A stretch of DNA of 57,051 nucleotides from a virus, in the IMG/VR virus record IMGVR_UViG_3300025168_000102, positions 1-57,051 of that record; one strand, written 5' to 3'. A program made the position numbers and the translations under genes. Shown piece after piece: positions 36,538 to 42,083 of the stretch (the first letter of the stretch is position 1; each line of letters opens with the position of its first letter). The notes beneath the pieces are model-generated. The model saw only the letters and a program-made list of their open reading frames with translations, was not told the DNA's origin and ran no database searches.

Positions 36538-36724
36538 CTCCTATTGTCTCAGGATGTGGCATTGGTGATCCCTTATAAAAAGGGTTCGGATGCCAAGCAT
36601 CTCTGTCGGTACATATCCATGCTAAGTCTGGTCTTTCAGAACCTCTTTGATAAGCATCGGCTCTGTCCCAATCTGTATCTGTAGCATAGTGAAACTCATT
36701 CTCTTCTTCCCATTGCCTATTCAT
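36515..36724 (-). CDS. Small acidic Trp-rich protein
   Basis: 69 residues: QWEEENEFHYATDTDWDRADAYQRGSERPDLAWICTDRDAWHPNPFYKGSPMPHPE. Overlaps both neighbours by a few bases. Rich in Asp/Glu and aromatics. Not recognised. Confidence 0.6.
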   Translation of the reverse strand: MNRQWEEENEFHYATDTDWDRADAYQRGSERPDLAWICTDRDAWHPNPFYKGSPMPHPETIGDEDNESS

Positions 36725-36971
36725 TTGTATCGTCCTTTCCTATAATCCTAGAGTTTAATCCCTTATCTTTTTGTAAAATTTCCAGTAACATATCTTTAGC
36801 CTCATCCATCCACTCGTCTTCGTAATCTTCCATATCCTGTAGCTCATTTAGATATAGTGAACTTCGTATGCACTCCTTTAAATAGTCATCCATATAGTCT
36901 TCTAAACATACATAGATGTTCTCACAGATATCATTGTATCGATCTTCGGAAACATCTGGATCTAACGACAT
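36717..36971 (-). CDS. Small acidic protein
   Basis: 84 residues with strong acidity (DYMDDYLKECIRSSLYLNELQDMEDYEDEWMDEAKDMLLEIL). It sits 24 bases after the hairpin at 36996-37037 and has AAAGGAG before the ATG. Small acidic early proteins in phages are often inhibitors of host DNA-binding proteins; no direct evidence here. Confidence 0.6.
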   Translation of the reverse strand: MSLDPDVSEDRYNDICENIYVCLEDYMDDYLKECIRSSLYLNELQDMEDYEDEWMDEAKDMLLEILQKDKGLNSRIIGKDDTNE

Positions 36972-36995
36972 TTCATTTCTCCTTTCTACTTAATA

Positions 36996-37037
36996 GTAAC
37001 TAAGTGTAGTTCGTAAGAACTCACTACACTAAGTTAC
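36996..37037 (-). other. Hairpin with conserved 12-nt loop (copy 1)
   Basis: 14 of 15 stem pairs (36996-37010 with 37023-37037) and a 12-nt loop. The central 20-mer TAGTTCGTAAGAACTCACTA (plus strand, 37007-37026) occurs again at 41753-41772. The pair just outside it is G-C here and T-A there. No U-run follows on the minus strand, so it is not a standard terminator. Confidence 0.75.
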
Positions 37038-37039
37038 AA

Positions 37040-37270
37040 TTAGTCTGGTTGTTCTTTACGATTCTTAGCTTCAATTTTTTTTACCTGTCTTCGATGTCTA
37101 GCATCTTTAAGGTTCCACTCACGTTGGAGTTCTAAAATTCTCTCATTCAATACATCTACTGTAGTGTTATATCTTCCACCATCATGATCCATTGAATTAT
37201 ATTTATTTAAGAAGTAAAGTAATTCTTCTTTAAGAATTTTTATCTTTAGTCTTGTTAGATATGGTATCAT
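37040..37270 (-). CDS. Small helical protein
   Basis: 76 residues from the ATG at 37270 (83 from 37291). IPYLTRLKIKILKEELLYFLNKYNSMDHDGGRYNTTVDVLNERILELQREWNLKDARHRRQVKKIEAKNRKE: coiled-coil-like and basic at the end. Not recognised. Confidence 0.55.
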   Translation of the reverse strand: MIPYLTRLKIKILKEELLYFLNKYNSMDHDGGRYNTTVDVLNERILELQREWNLKDARHRRQVKKIEAKNRKEQPD

Positions 37271-37427
37271 AATCACCCCATTCCTTTTCATCTTCCATAA
37301 AACTAATTACCTCATCAAAGCTTTGCCATAAGCTAAGATCATATTCATTTATTCTTTCTTGATAATCTTTAAGAATTCCTATTGTAATATTTTTATAAGA
37401 ATTAATTATATCTTCAAAGTTATTCAT
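37230..37427 (-). CDS. Small acidic protein
   Basis: 65 residues: NNFEDIINSYKNITIGILKDYQERINEYDLSLWQSFDEVISFMEDEKEWGDYD. Overlaps neighbours at both ends. Not recognised. Confidence 0.55.
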   Translation of the reverse strand: MNNFEDIINSYKNITIGILKDYQERINEYDLSLWQSFDEVISFMEDEKEWGDYDTISNKTKDKNS

Positions 37428-37584
37428 GGATTTCTTGATCCTTCCAATTATAAAAGACAGCCTTACGTTTACGTAATTCGTCTGCTGTTATACGTGTTTC
37501 TTTTGTTGACATCGTTGGATACAACTTAGCTTGTTGCTTATCTATTTGTTTATACTTCATCGTTACATTAGATTTATACTTCAT
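37420..37584 (-). CDS. Small basic protein
   Basis: 54 residues from the ATG at 37584 (GAGAGGAGCCTAACT upstream), rather than the longer start at 37611. KYKSNVTMKYKQIDKQQAKLYPTMSTKETRITADELRKRKAVFYNWKDQ. Not recognised. Overlaps the zinc-ribbon gene by 11 bases. Confidence 0.55.
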   Translation of the reverse strand: MKYKSNVTMKYKQIDKQQAKLYPTMSTKETRITADELRKRKAVFYNWKDQEIHE

Positions 37585-37687
37585 AGTTAGGCTCCTCTCT
37601 ACATTCATCACACATTTCTAAGCCATCCCAAGGTGGTTCATCAAGATGGAATTTTTCATTGCAGTTCATACACTCATACTCACCCAT
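37574..37687 (-). CDS. 37-residue zinc-ribbon protein
   Basis: Minus strand TTAAGGAGAAGTAAAG then ATG at 37687; reads GEYECMNCNEKFHLDEPPWDGLEMCDECREEP and stops at TAA 37576-37574. Two CxxC pairs (Cys6/Cys9 and Cys26/Cys29) make a minimal zinc ribbon. It may bind DNA, RNA polymerase or another protein. Confidence 0.75.
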   Translation of the reverse strand: MGEYECMNCNEKFHLDEPPWDGLEMCDECREEPNYEV

Positions 37688-37832
37688 CTTTACTTCTCCT
37701 TAAAAAATATTCCCGAATCTCTTCAATGATAAAGAGTGGGATCTTGTCTACCAAGTCAACTGATAATCCATTTGCTTCGGCTATCATTAAGTCAAGATGA
37801 TAATTGTCTGCTGGAGTTCTTTGTGTGTTCAT
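37680..37832 (-). CDS. 50-residue hypothetical protein
   Basis: ATG at 37832 behind AAAGGAGAAGTAG, adjoining the previous TAG, and ending TGA 37682-37680. NTQRTPADNYHLDLMIAEANGLSVDLVDKIPLFIIEEIREYFLRRSK: one or two helices. Coupled to both neighbours. Not recognised. Confidence 0.65.
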   Translation of the reverse strand: MNTQRTPADNYHLDLMIAEANGLSVDLVDKIPLFIIEEIREYFLRRSKDG

Positions 37833-38012
37833 CTACTTCTCCTTTCTAAAGTTTTTGTTACATCCTTCAGCTTCTATCCACTGACTAACAAGTTTCTCTT
37901 TAAAGGTTTGGTTTTCTTTTTCATTACCACACCCTATAACAATTAGCTTTGATTCCAAATGTTTTCGTTGACCTTCCTCAACTTGTTGCATGATAGTTTT
38001 CTTCATCGACAT
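37833..38012 (-). CDS. Small hypothetical protein
   Basis: 59 residues from the ATG at 38012 (GAGAGGGG upstream; 66 from 38033). KKTIMQQVEEGQRKHLESKLIVIGCGNEKENQTFKEKLVSQWIEAEGCNKNFRKEK. The stop TAG adjoins the next ATG. Not recognised. Confidence 0.55.
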   Translation of the reverse strand: MSMKKTIMQQVEEGQRKHLESKLIVIGCGNEKENQTFKEKLVSQWIEAEGCNKNFRKEK

Positions 38013-38187
38013 AGCCACACCCCTCTCCATCACATAATGATTCAGTTACTCTTGCCATAGCACCACATATATCATCCCACTTAGCATCACGTTCTTCAAC
38101 GTAGTAGTCACTCTTATTATTAAGTACATTCTCTTGATAATCCCACAAAGCTTCCCATATTATATCAAACTCTGGTTGTAAATGCAT
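37978..38187 (-). CDS. Small acidic protein
   Basis: 69 residues from the ATG at 38187 (TAGGAGAATAGGT upstream); an in-frame start at 38223 lacks a site. HLQPEFDIIWEALWDYQENVLNNKSDYYVEERDAKWDDICGAMARVTESLCDGEGCGYVDEE. Acidic, three Cys. Not recognised. Confidence 0.6.
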   Translation of the reverse strand: MHLQPEFDIIWEALWDYQENVLNNKSDYYVEERDAKWDDICGAMARVTESLCDGEGCGYVDEENYHATS

Positions 38188-38197
38188 ACCTATTCTC

Positions 38198-38335
38198 CTA
38201 TTTTTTATCAGTGGTGGCTCCAAATATTTGATCCATTCTATCTAATGTTTCTTTACCAGAAGATGACATCCTATCGTACTCCCAATAGAGATCGTTAATT
38301 AATGCTTTAATTTCATTTGTATCTATAACTCTCAT
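38198..38335 (-). CDS. 45-residue conserved-looking protein
   Basis: ATG at 38335 overlaps the methyltransferase TGA (ATGA); stop TAG 38200-38198. RVIDTNEIKALINDLYWEYDRMSSSGKETLDRMDQIFG. I recall 'LyWEYDRMSSSGqetLd' from short marine phage proteins. Helical, acidic; function unknown. Confidence 0.7.
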   Translation of the reverse strand: MRVIDTNEIKALINDLYWEYDRMSSSGKETLDRMDQIFGATTDKK

Positions 38336-39237
38336 AATAATCCTTTCAAAATATGTTCAATGGTTGCACAACAGAACGAGTTACCTAATGACTTGTACCT
38401 TTGCGTGTTGCTTACACCTTCAGTGTACCCATCAGGTAGCATCATGCATCTCTCACACTCCAGAGGAGTGAGCTTTCTCCATGTTGTCTCACTTGCTAAT
38501 ACTTTAGGTTCACGATGTCCACCTTGCATAGTAGTAAGAGTTGGTCCTTTACCTTTGGGGTGATACACTCTCTTGATACTGTCATGACCTTTGAGATCAG
38601 CATCACCTATATGACACAGCCCCTCGTCACTAAAGACTAACTGTCTTCTGTGCTTTTCAAAGTAAGACTTTAGATTGCCACCCTTAAAGTAATTGGCATC
38701 GATGCAATGAGCTTTATATCTATCTACATAGCCATCTTCTAAGATATCTTGCAGACAAATATCTTCCATCTTTATAGGGGCTATCGGTATATTTGTCCAA
38801 TACAATCTCTTACGAGATGCAGGAGAGTGTTCTGCTGAGTTAATCTCAACAGGTTGAACACCTAGATATTTACTAATAACATCTTGATGTTCTTGCTTCA
38901 TCTTTACGTTCTCAAAGAGAAACCATTTTGGTTTAATCTTATTAAACAAATGAATCCACTCAAAGAATAATCGTGAACGACTATCGTTGAATGCTAATTG
39001 TTTCCCAGCAAAGCTGAAGCCTTGGCAAGGTGACCCTGCTATCATTAGATCCACATTATTAGGTGGACTTTGATTTATTATATCACCCAAATGTATAATA
39101 TCTGGGTGATTTTTCTTTGCTATCTGTATAGCAAATGGATCTATCTCATTAGCATAGTATCGTTCTATTGGTAATCCAATATTTTTACCAGCTTGATAAG
39201 CTGTTCCGATACCATCAAATCCTGAGTGTATTCTCAT
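38332..39237 (-). CDS. DNA cytosine-5 methyltransferase
   Basis: 301 residues. Motif I HSGFDGIGTAYQAG, motif IV GSPCQGFSFAGK with catalytic Cys71, motif VI FENV (108-111), motif VIII SRKRLYW, target-recognition region about 150-255, motif IX RKLTPLECERCMMLPDGYT and motif X SLGNSF. No cognate restriction enzyme is adjacent, so it is an orphan enzyme that may protect phage DNA from host nucleases. Read from the promoter at 39302-39330. Confidence 0.9.
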   Translation of the reverse strand: MRIHSGFDGIGTAYQAGKNIGLPIERYYANEIDPFAIQIAKKNHPDIIHLGDIINQSPPNNVDLMIAGSPCQGFSFAGKQLAFNDSRSRLFFEWIHLFNKIKPKWFLFENVKMKQEHQDVISKYLGVQPVEINSAEHSPASRKRLYWTNIPIAPIKMEDICLQDILEDGYVDRYKAHCIDANYFKGGNLKSYFEKHRRQLVFSDEGLCHIGDADLKGHDSIKRVYHPKGKGPTLTTMQGGHREPKVLASETTWRKLTPLECERCMMLPDGYTEGVSNTQRYKSLGNSFCCATIEHILKGLL

Positions 39238-39259
39238 AATTCTGTTCCCATTCTATTAT

Positions 39260-39303
39260 ATATCTCTAAGAGGTTTCACTACTGTTCAACCTCTAAGAGA
39301 TAT
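39260..39303 (-). other. 16-bp inverted repeat at the start of the methyltransferase transcript
   Basis: ATATCTCTAAGAGGTT (39260-39275) and AACCTCTAAGAGATAT (39288-39303) are perfect inverted repeats with a 12-base loop. The right arm begins inside the -10 box of the promoter at 39302-39330, so it is either an operator or a 5' mRNA hairpin. ATATCTCTTAGAG on the minus strand recurs at 41794-41782. Confidence 0.75.
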
Positions 39304-39330
39304 TATACCTGATTTAAATTGGATTGTCTA
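39302..39330 (-). promoter_or_regulatory. Leftward sigma70-like promoter for the methyltransferase
   Basis: Minus strand TAGACA (39330-39325, 5/6), 17-base spacer, TATAAT (39307-39302, 6/6). It overlaps the end of the Gp88-like gene and precedes the inverted repeat at 39260-39303. Confidence 0.75.
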
Positions 39331-39991
39331 GTAATTCTCCATGTTGAGATATCCTAAGATATCTTAACATATTGAAGTTAGGTATTTGCTCATCACATAG
39401 ATCAGTCTTGAACAGTCTTGAATTCTTTTCAAAGCTTGGTTTCATATTAGTTCTAAACTTAAATGTAGCATGGCTATAACAAGCTTCACATATTCGTTCT
39501 TTAACCTTGGATCGTTTAACAGCCTCATAGATAATATTGTTATCTATCTTTTGACTAAAGTCATAGCATCGTAGACAGTCTTTACACTTTTGACCTGTAC
39601 AATTCTGCTTATCTTTGAAGTCATCTTTTAAGACATTATTAAATACTTTATTAAAGTATTTAGGTATCTTAGTAATTGGTTTGTTAATTATAGGATTACT
39701 ATAAACTAATATTAAATTTCTAGGTTTTGGATGTACCTTAAAGAAACCTTGCACTATGTCTTTTCTCTTTGTCCATAGAGCTATATTAGTCTTTGGATTT
39801 TTACGACATATCTTACAGATATTCTTTAAGTGATTGTTTTCACTATACTTTTTATTGACAAACTTTCCAATAGCTTTAGCTAATTTTGGATTGTGTTGTG
39901 TCAAACAAAATGGATTGGTCAAAGTATTAGAGCCAATAGCTTGAAAGTCTTCAAGCTTTCCATTTAATTTTGAAATGTGTAATTGTTCCAT
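39314..39991 (-). CDS. Gp88-like Cys-rich protein with apparent segment swap
   Basis: 225 residues from the ATG at 39991 (TAATG overlap). Three blocks resemble one marine-phage family, but the order is odd. The N terminus (LHISKLNGKLEDFQAIGSNTL..NPFC) is followed by the late block (NPKTNIALWTKR, NLILVYSNP, CTGQKCKDCLRCY). Then the block I expect in the middle (RICEACYSHATFKFR, YLRISQHGELLDN) closes the protein at residues about 165-225. Cys pairs suggest metal binding. Function of the family is unknown to me. The family order is from memory. Confidence 0.5.
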   Translation of the reverse strand: MEQLHISKLNGKLEDFQAIGSNTLTNPFCLTQHNPKLAKAIGKFVNKKYSENNHLKNICKICRKNPKTNIALWTKRKDIVQGFFKVHPKPRNLILVYSNPIINKPITKIPKYFNKVFNNVLKDDFKDKQNCTGQKCKDCLRCYDFSQKIDNNIIYEAVKRSKVKERICEACYSHATFKFRTNMKPSFEKNSRLFKTDLCDEQIPNFNMLRYLRISQHGELLDNPI

Positions 39992-40074
39992 TACCAAACT
40001 ACTCCTACTGCAAATAATACACCGAATAAAAATAACACAGTTAAAAATTCTTTTATAAATGTTTTTAGTTTCAT
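39991..40074 (-). CDS. 27-residue membrane micropeptide
   Basis: ATG at 40074 behind AAAGGATAATATCTA; reads KLKTFIKEFLTVLFLFGVLFAVGVVW and stops TAA 39993-39991, overlapping the next ATG. Basic start and one membrane helix: a classic single-span micropeptide. Coupled upstream of the Gp88-like gene. Confidence 0.6.
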   Translation of the reverse strand: MKLKTFIKEFLTVLFLFGVLFAVGVVW

Positions 40075-40089
40075 TAGATATTATCCTTT

Positions 40090-40176
40090 CTATTTAAATG
40101 GTGAGAATGATGCCCACAAAGCAACCCCTACTATGACTACACATAGTAGTATTACTATTACGTCTAATATAATCAT
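40090..40176 (-). CDS. 28-residue membrane micropeptide
   Basis: ATG at 40176 behind AAAGGATAATAGGAT; reads IILDVIVILLCVVIVGVALWASFSPFK, stop TAG 40092-40090. One membrane span with a basic C terminus. It precedes the similar peptide at 39991. Confidence 0.6.
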   Translation of the reverse strand: MIILDVIVILLCVVIVGVALWASFSPFK

Positions 40177-40182
40177 ATCCTA

Positions 40183-40455
40183 TTATCCTTTATGTTTATT
40201 AACGATATGTTTTACATCCTGATTAATGCACCATTCATCATAACTATTTAAGAAATTATTAATTTCTTCAATAGATACTTCATTGATTGGAGCACTACAA
40301 ACAGTTTCTACAAAGTCCATAATACTTGTTGGAACTTCTGAATGATCTTGATAATTATGCATAGGTAAATGTCTTTTCTCATTTCTTAACATAATCTTTG
40401 CCACCCTCTCTGGATCGGTTAATGCTTTGTAAATAGTATCTTTTTTATAGGTCAT
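40183..40455 (-). CDS. Hypothetical protein
   Basis: 90 residues from the ATG at 40455 (the GTG just before it is possible; GAGGGG upstream). TYKKDTIYKALTDPERVAKIMLRNEKRHLPMHNYQDHSEVPTSIMDFVETVCSAPINEVSIEEINNFLNSYDEW. Helical. It follows the terminator at 40480-40531. Not recognised. Confidence 0.6.
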   Translation of the reverse strand: MTYKKDTIYKALTDPERVAKIMLRNEKRHLPMHNYQDHSEVPTSIMDFVETVCSAPINEVSIEEINNFLNSYDEWCINQDVKHIVNKHKG

Positions 40456-40479
40456 CACGTTACCCCTCTTTAGTTAAAA

Positions 40480-40531
40480 AATCTACTTAGTCAGTGAGTG
40501 CCTAAAAGACACTCACTTAGCTAAGTAGATT
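40480..40531 (-). terminator. Rho-independent terminator in the early arm
   Basis: Stem of 11 and 8 bp with a small internal loop (40480-40500 with 40510-40531), 9-nt loop, followed on the minus strand by TTTTTAACTA. It overlaps the stop of the gene at 40530, so it ends a short early transcript. Confidence 0.8.
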
Positions 40532-40760
40532 AGGCTACGAACCGATTGTCCATACCCTCTGGTAAGTTATCAATATTCTTGATAACTTTATATGATCCAG
40601 TAGAGTGAAGCACTCTAACAGGTACTCCACCCTCTACAGCTTTGCTGTATGCTTTAGGATCATCAGCTTTGCTTGGAATGTCTTTCCAAGAATTACGAGT
40701 GATTTGCAATTTTGCATTCTTTTTTGGTTTCGTTGTAACGAGTTGTTGTAATGTTGCCAT
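40530..40760 (-). CDS. Small basic protein
   Basis: 76 residues, GGAGG before the ATG. TLQQLVTTKPKKNAKLQITRNSWKDIPSKADDPKAYSKAVEGGVPVRVLHSTGSYKVIKNIDNLPEGM. Basic with beta strands. Flanked by hairpins on both sides, so probably on its own short mRNA. Not recognised. Confidence 0.65.
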   Translation of the reverse strand: MATLQQLVTTKPKKNAKLQITRNSWKDIPSKADDPKAYSKAVEGGVPVRVLHSTGSYKVIKNIDNLPEGMDNRFVA

Positions 40761-40788
40761 GTTAAACCTCCGATGGCTAGGGTTATAA

Positions 40789-40832
40789 GATATACTAACT
40801 TACTTCCTAAGAAGTCAGTAAGTAAGTCTATC
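40789..40832 (-). other. Hairpin with 12-nt loop (variant)
   Basis: 14 of 16 stem pairs (40789-40804 with 40817-40832). On the minus strand the loop is GACTTCTTAGGA; the loops at 36996 and 41731 are GAGTTCTTACGA. Loop positions 3 and 10 change together (G/C to C/G). No U-run follows. Confidence 0.65.
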
Positions 40833-40836
40833 TAAA

Positions 40837-40995
40837 CTATTTCTCCTTTATAAAATCATTAAGTAACTTATCATCACCAATACCATAGTACTTGTACACA
40901 ACAAGTATATGATTAAATGCATACTCTCTTAGATATTGAAGTGATAAATCTTGAACAAACTTATCTGCTCTTTTCTCAAGTGCTGTAGTACTCAT
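40837..40995 (-). CDS. 52-residue hypothetical protein
   Basis: ATG at 40995 behind AAAGGGAAGTAAAT; reads STTALEKRADKFVQDLSLQYLREYAFNHILVVYKYYGIGDDKLLNDFIKEK and stops TAG 40839-40837. Helical, Tyr-rich. Not recognised. Confidence 0.6.
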   Translation of the reverse strand: MSTTALEKRADKFVQDLSLQYLREYAFNHILVVYKYYGIGDDKLLNDFIKEK

Positions 40996-41024
40996 ATTTA
41001 CTTCCCTTTCTTTTCATATCGTTT

Positions 41025-41207
41025 CTAAGAATTTGTTGTTTCCATACAGATGGCAACAAAGTTGCCAAAGATACAGATAACTCCACCAATCAAGGCAAGG
41101 ACTTGCATTTCATTGATAGAGTTACTTGTCAAGACAAAGATCGATCCACCTACCGTACCGATCAAACTAAGACACAAAGTTAAAAAATATAATTTTATCA
41201 TATTCAC
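41025..41207 (-). CDS. Two-span membrane protein
   Basis: 60 residues from GTG 41207 or 58 from ATG 41201. Two membrane helices (LYFLTLCLSLIGTVGGSIFVL and MQVLALIGGVICIFGNFVAIC) with a short loop. An early membrane protein of this size could be a superinfection or membrane-active factor; no family recognised. Confidence 0.6.
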   Translation of the reverse strand: MNMIKLYFLTLCLSLIGTVGGSIFVLTSNSINEMQVLALIGGVICIFGNFVAICMETTNS

Positions 41208-41225
41208 AAACTTTCCTATAAAAGT

Positions 41226-41429
41226 TTAATATAAATCCTCTGGGACAAAAGCATATAATGCTTCATGGATATCATCAAAAGTACCTTGTGGAGTACCAGT
41301 AGTGGTACACCAAACATCAACAGCCCCATCAATTGAACCAATTGATACTTCAGCTTCAAGGTCAGCAGTCTCATCGTTGAGACTAAAAAGATGGTTTAAG
41401 TGTTCAACGTCTATTTTCAAATTGCTCAC
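41226..41429 (-). CDS. First early gene, small acidic protein
   Basis: 67 residues, GTG start at 41429 with TAGGAGATTTGCA upstream. SNLKIDVEHLNHLFSLNDETADLEAEVSIGSIDGAVDVWCTTTGTPQGTFDDIHEALYAFVPED. Acidic, one Cys. It is the first clear gene after the leftward promoters, a place for host-takeover proteins. Not recognised. Confidence 0.6.
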   Translation of the reverse strand: MSNLKIDVEHLNHLFSLNDETADLEAEVSIGSIDGAVDVWCTTTGTPQGTFDDIHEALYAFVPEDLY

Positions 41430-41462
41430 TGCAAATCTCCTATTTAAGGTTATCTATGTTTT

Positions 41463-41495
41463 ATATATCTCTCTCCTAAGTAGGAGAGATATATT
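41463..41495 (-). other. Leader hairpin of the first early gene
   Basis: CTCTCCT/AGGAGAG with a 4-nt loop and ATATAT/ATATAT arms separated by a 2-base bulge. It lies between the promoter at 41502-41530 and the GTG start at 41429. No U-run follows, so a 5' leader hairpin or operator is more likely than a terminator. Confidence 0.6.
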
Positions 41496-41501
41496 AAAAC
41501 T

Positions 41502-41530
41502 TATATAACCTAATGGTTTCATCATATCAA
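41502..41530 (-). promoter_or_regulatory. Leftward promoter for the first early gene
   Basis: Minus strand TTGATA (41530-41525, 5/6), 17-base spacer, TATATA (41507-41502, 4/6), 73 bases before the GTG at 41429. Confidence 0.55.
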
Positions 41531-41770
41531 CTCATCATCCACTCTGGATGAATAAGCTGGGTTCATCAAATCCCGAACCATAAGACTTGGCTGTTGTCTT
41601 AGATATTCTGTAGGAATATCAAAGGCTTGGGAATATCTGGATAGTCTCTGACTATGGCTCAAAGAGTAATACTATAGCCATAGGCTATGAAACTCTCCAG
41701 CTTCATCGTCAAACCAACCAAACTCTATCAATATCTCTTGAGTTTCTACAGTTAGTTCGTAAGAACTCAC
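41522..41770 (-). pseudogene. Amber-interrupted reading frame in the control region
   Basis: From GTG 41770 the minus strand reads SSYELTVETQEILIEFGWFD..EFHSLWL, a TAG at 41674-41672, then in the same frame YYSLSHSQRLSRYSQAF..YLRQQPSLMVRDLMNPAYSS and TGA at 41524-41522. Both parts look protein-like. There is no ribosome site before the GTG, which lies in a hairpin. It could be a decayed gene, a read-through gene or chance. Between 41430 and 42083 no other gene is supported. Confidence 0.35.
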
Positions 41771-41794
41771 TAACTTAGAAACTCTAAGAGATAT
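41731..41794 (-). other. Long hairpin with conserved 12-nt loop (copy 2)
   Basis: Outer arms 41731-41748 and 41776-41794 pair over 18 positions with one bulged base. An inner stem AGTTAGT/ACTAACT carries the same 20-mer TAGTTCGTAAGAACTCACTA as 37007-37026. It starts right after the -10-like TATTCT at 41800-41795. Confidence 0.7.
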
Positions 41795-41824
41795 AGAATA
41801 TCTCTGCTATGTCTTGATTGTCTA
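41795..41824 (-). promoter_or_regulatory. Leftward promoter-like site sharing TAGACAATC with 39302-39330
   Basis: Minus strand TAGACA (41824-41819), 18-base spacer, TATTCT (41800-41795, 4/6), followed by ATATCTCTTAGAG. The same TAGACAATC and ATATCTCTTAGAG occur in the methyltransferase promoter unit. Confidence 0.4.
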
Positions 41825-41825
41825 T

Positions 41826-41873
41826 GGGGGTGGGGGGAAAGATCCGTGGGGGTATATATATATAAACAGGGGG
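41826..41873. other. G-run cluster beside an alternating TA tract
   Basis: Four G-runs of 5, 6, 5 and 5 bases at 41826-41830, 41832-41837, 41848-41852 and 41869-41873, with TATATATATATAAA between the last two. Striking in an AT-rich genome. It could form a G-quadruplex or mark an origin; no direct evidence for either. Confidence 0.5.
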
Positions 41874-41987
41874 TGACATATATTTAAAAAAATACTAGGT
41901 CTTCATCATATTAACTTTTAGATCCGTACCCTAGAGATAAAAAAAGAGATAAAGATACTATATCTTTACCCCCCGGACTATATAGTT

Positions 41988-42016
41988 AGTATAACATATA
42001 TTTTTCTACTTGGCAA
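41988..42016 (-). promoter_or_regulatory. Leftward promoter of the divergent pair
   Basis: Minus strand TTGCCA (42016-42011, 5/6), 17-base spacer, TATACT (41993-41988, 5/6). Its -35 box overlaps that of the rightward promoter. It would transcribe the whole control region into the early arm. Confidence 0.65.
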
Positions 42017-42038
42017 CTATTAAAAAGTATGTTATTAT
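42010..42038 (+). promoter_or_regulatory. Rightward promoter for terminase and portal genes
   Basis: TTGGCA (42010-42015, 5/6), 17-base spacer, TATTAT (42033-42038, 5/6). It lies 46 bases before the first rightward gene. Confidence 0.7.
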
Positions 42039-42083
42039 AGTGTAGTAACAGTATTAATTAAAAAAAAGGGTTAGTAATGTATA

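Noticed and set aside
41540-41580. GGGTTCATCAAATCCC as a tRNA T-arm
   Set aside because: The loop is 10 bases instead of 7 and no acceptor or anticodon stem can be drawn around it. No tRNA is supported in the window.
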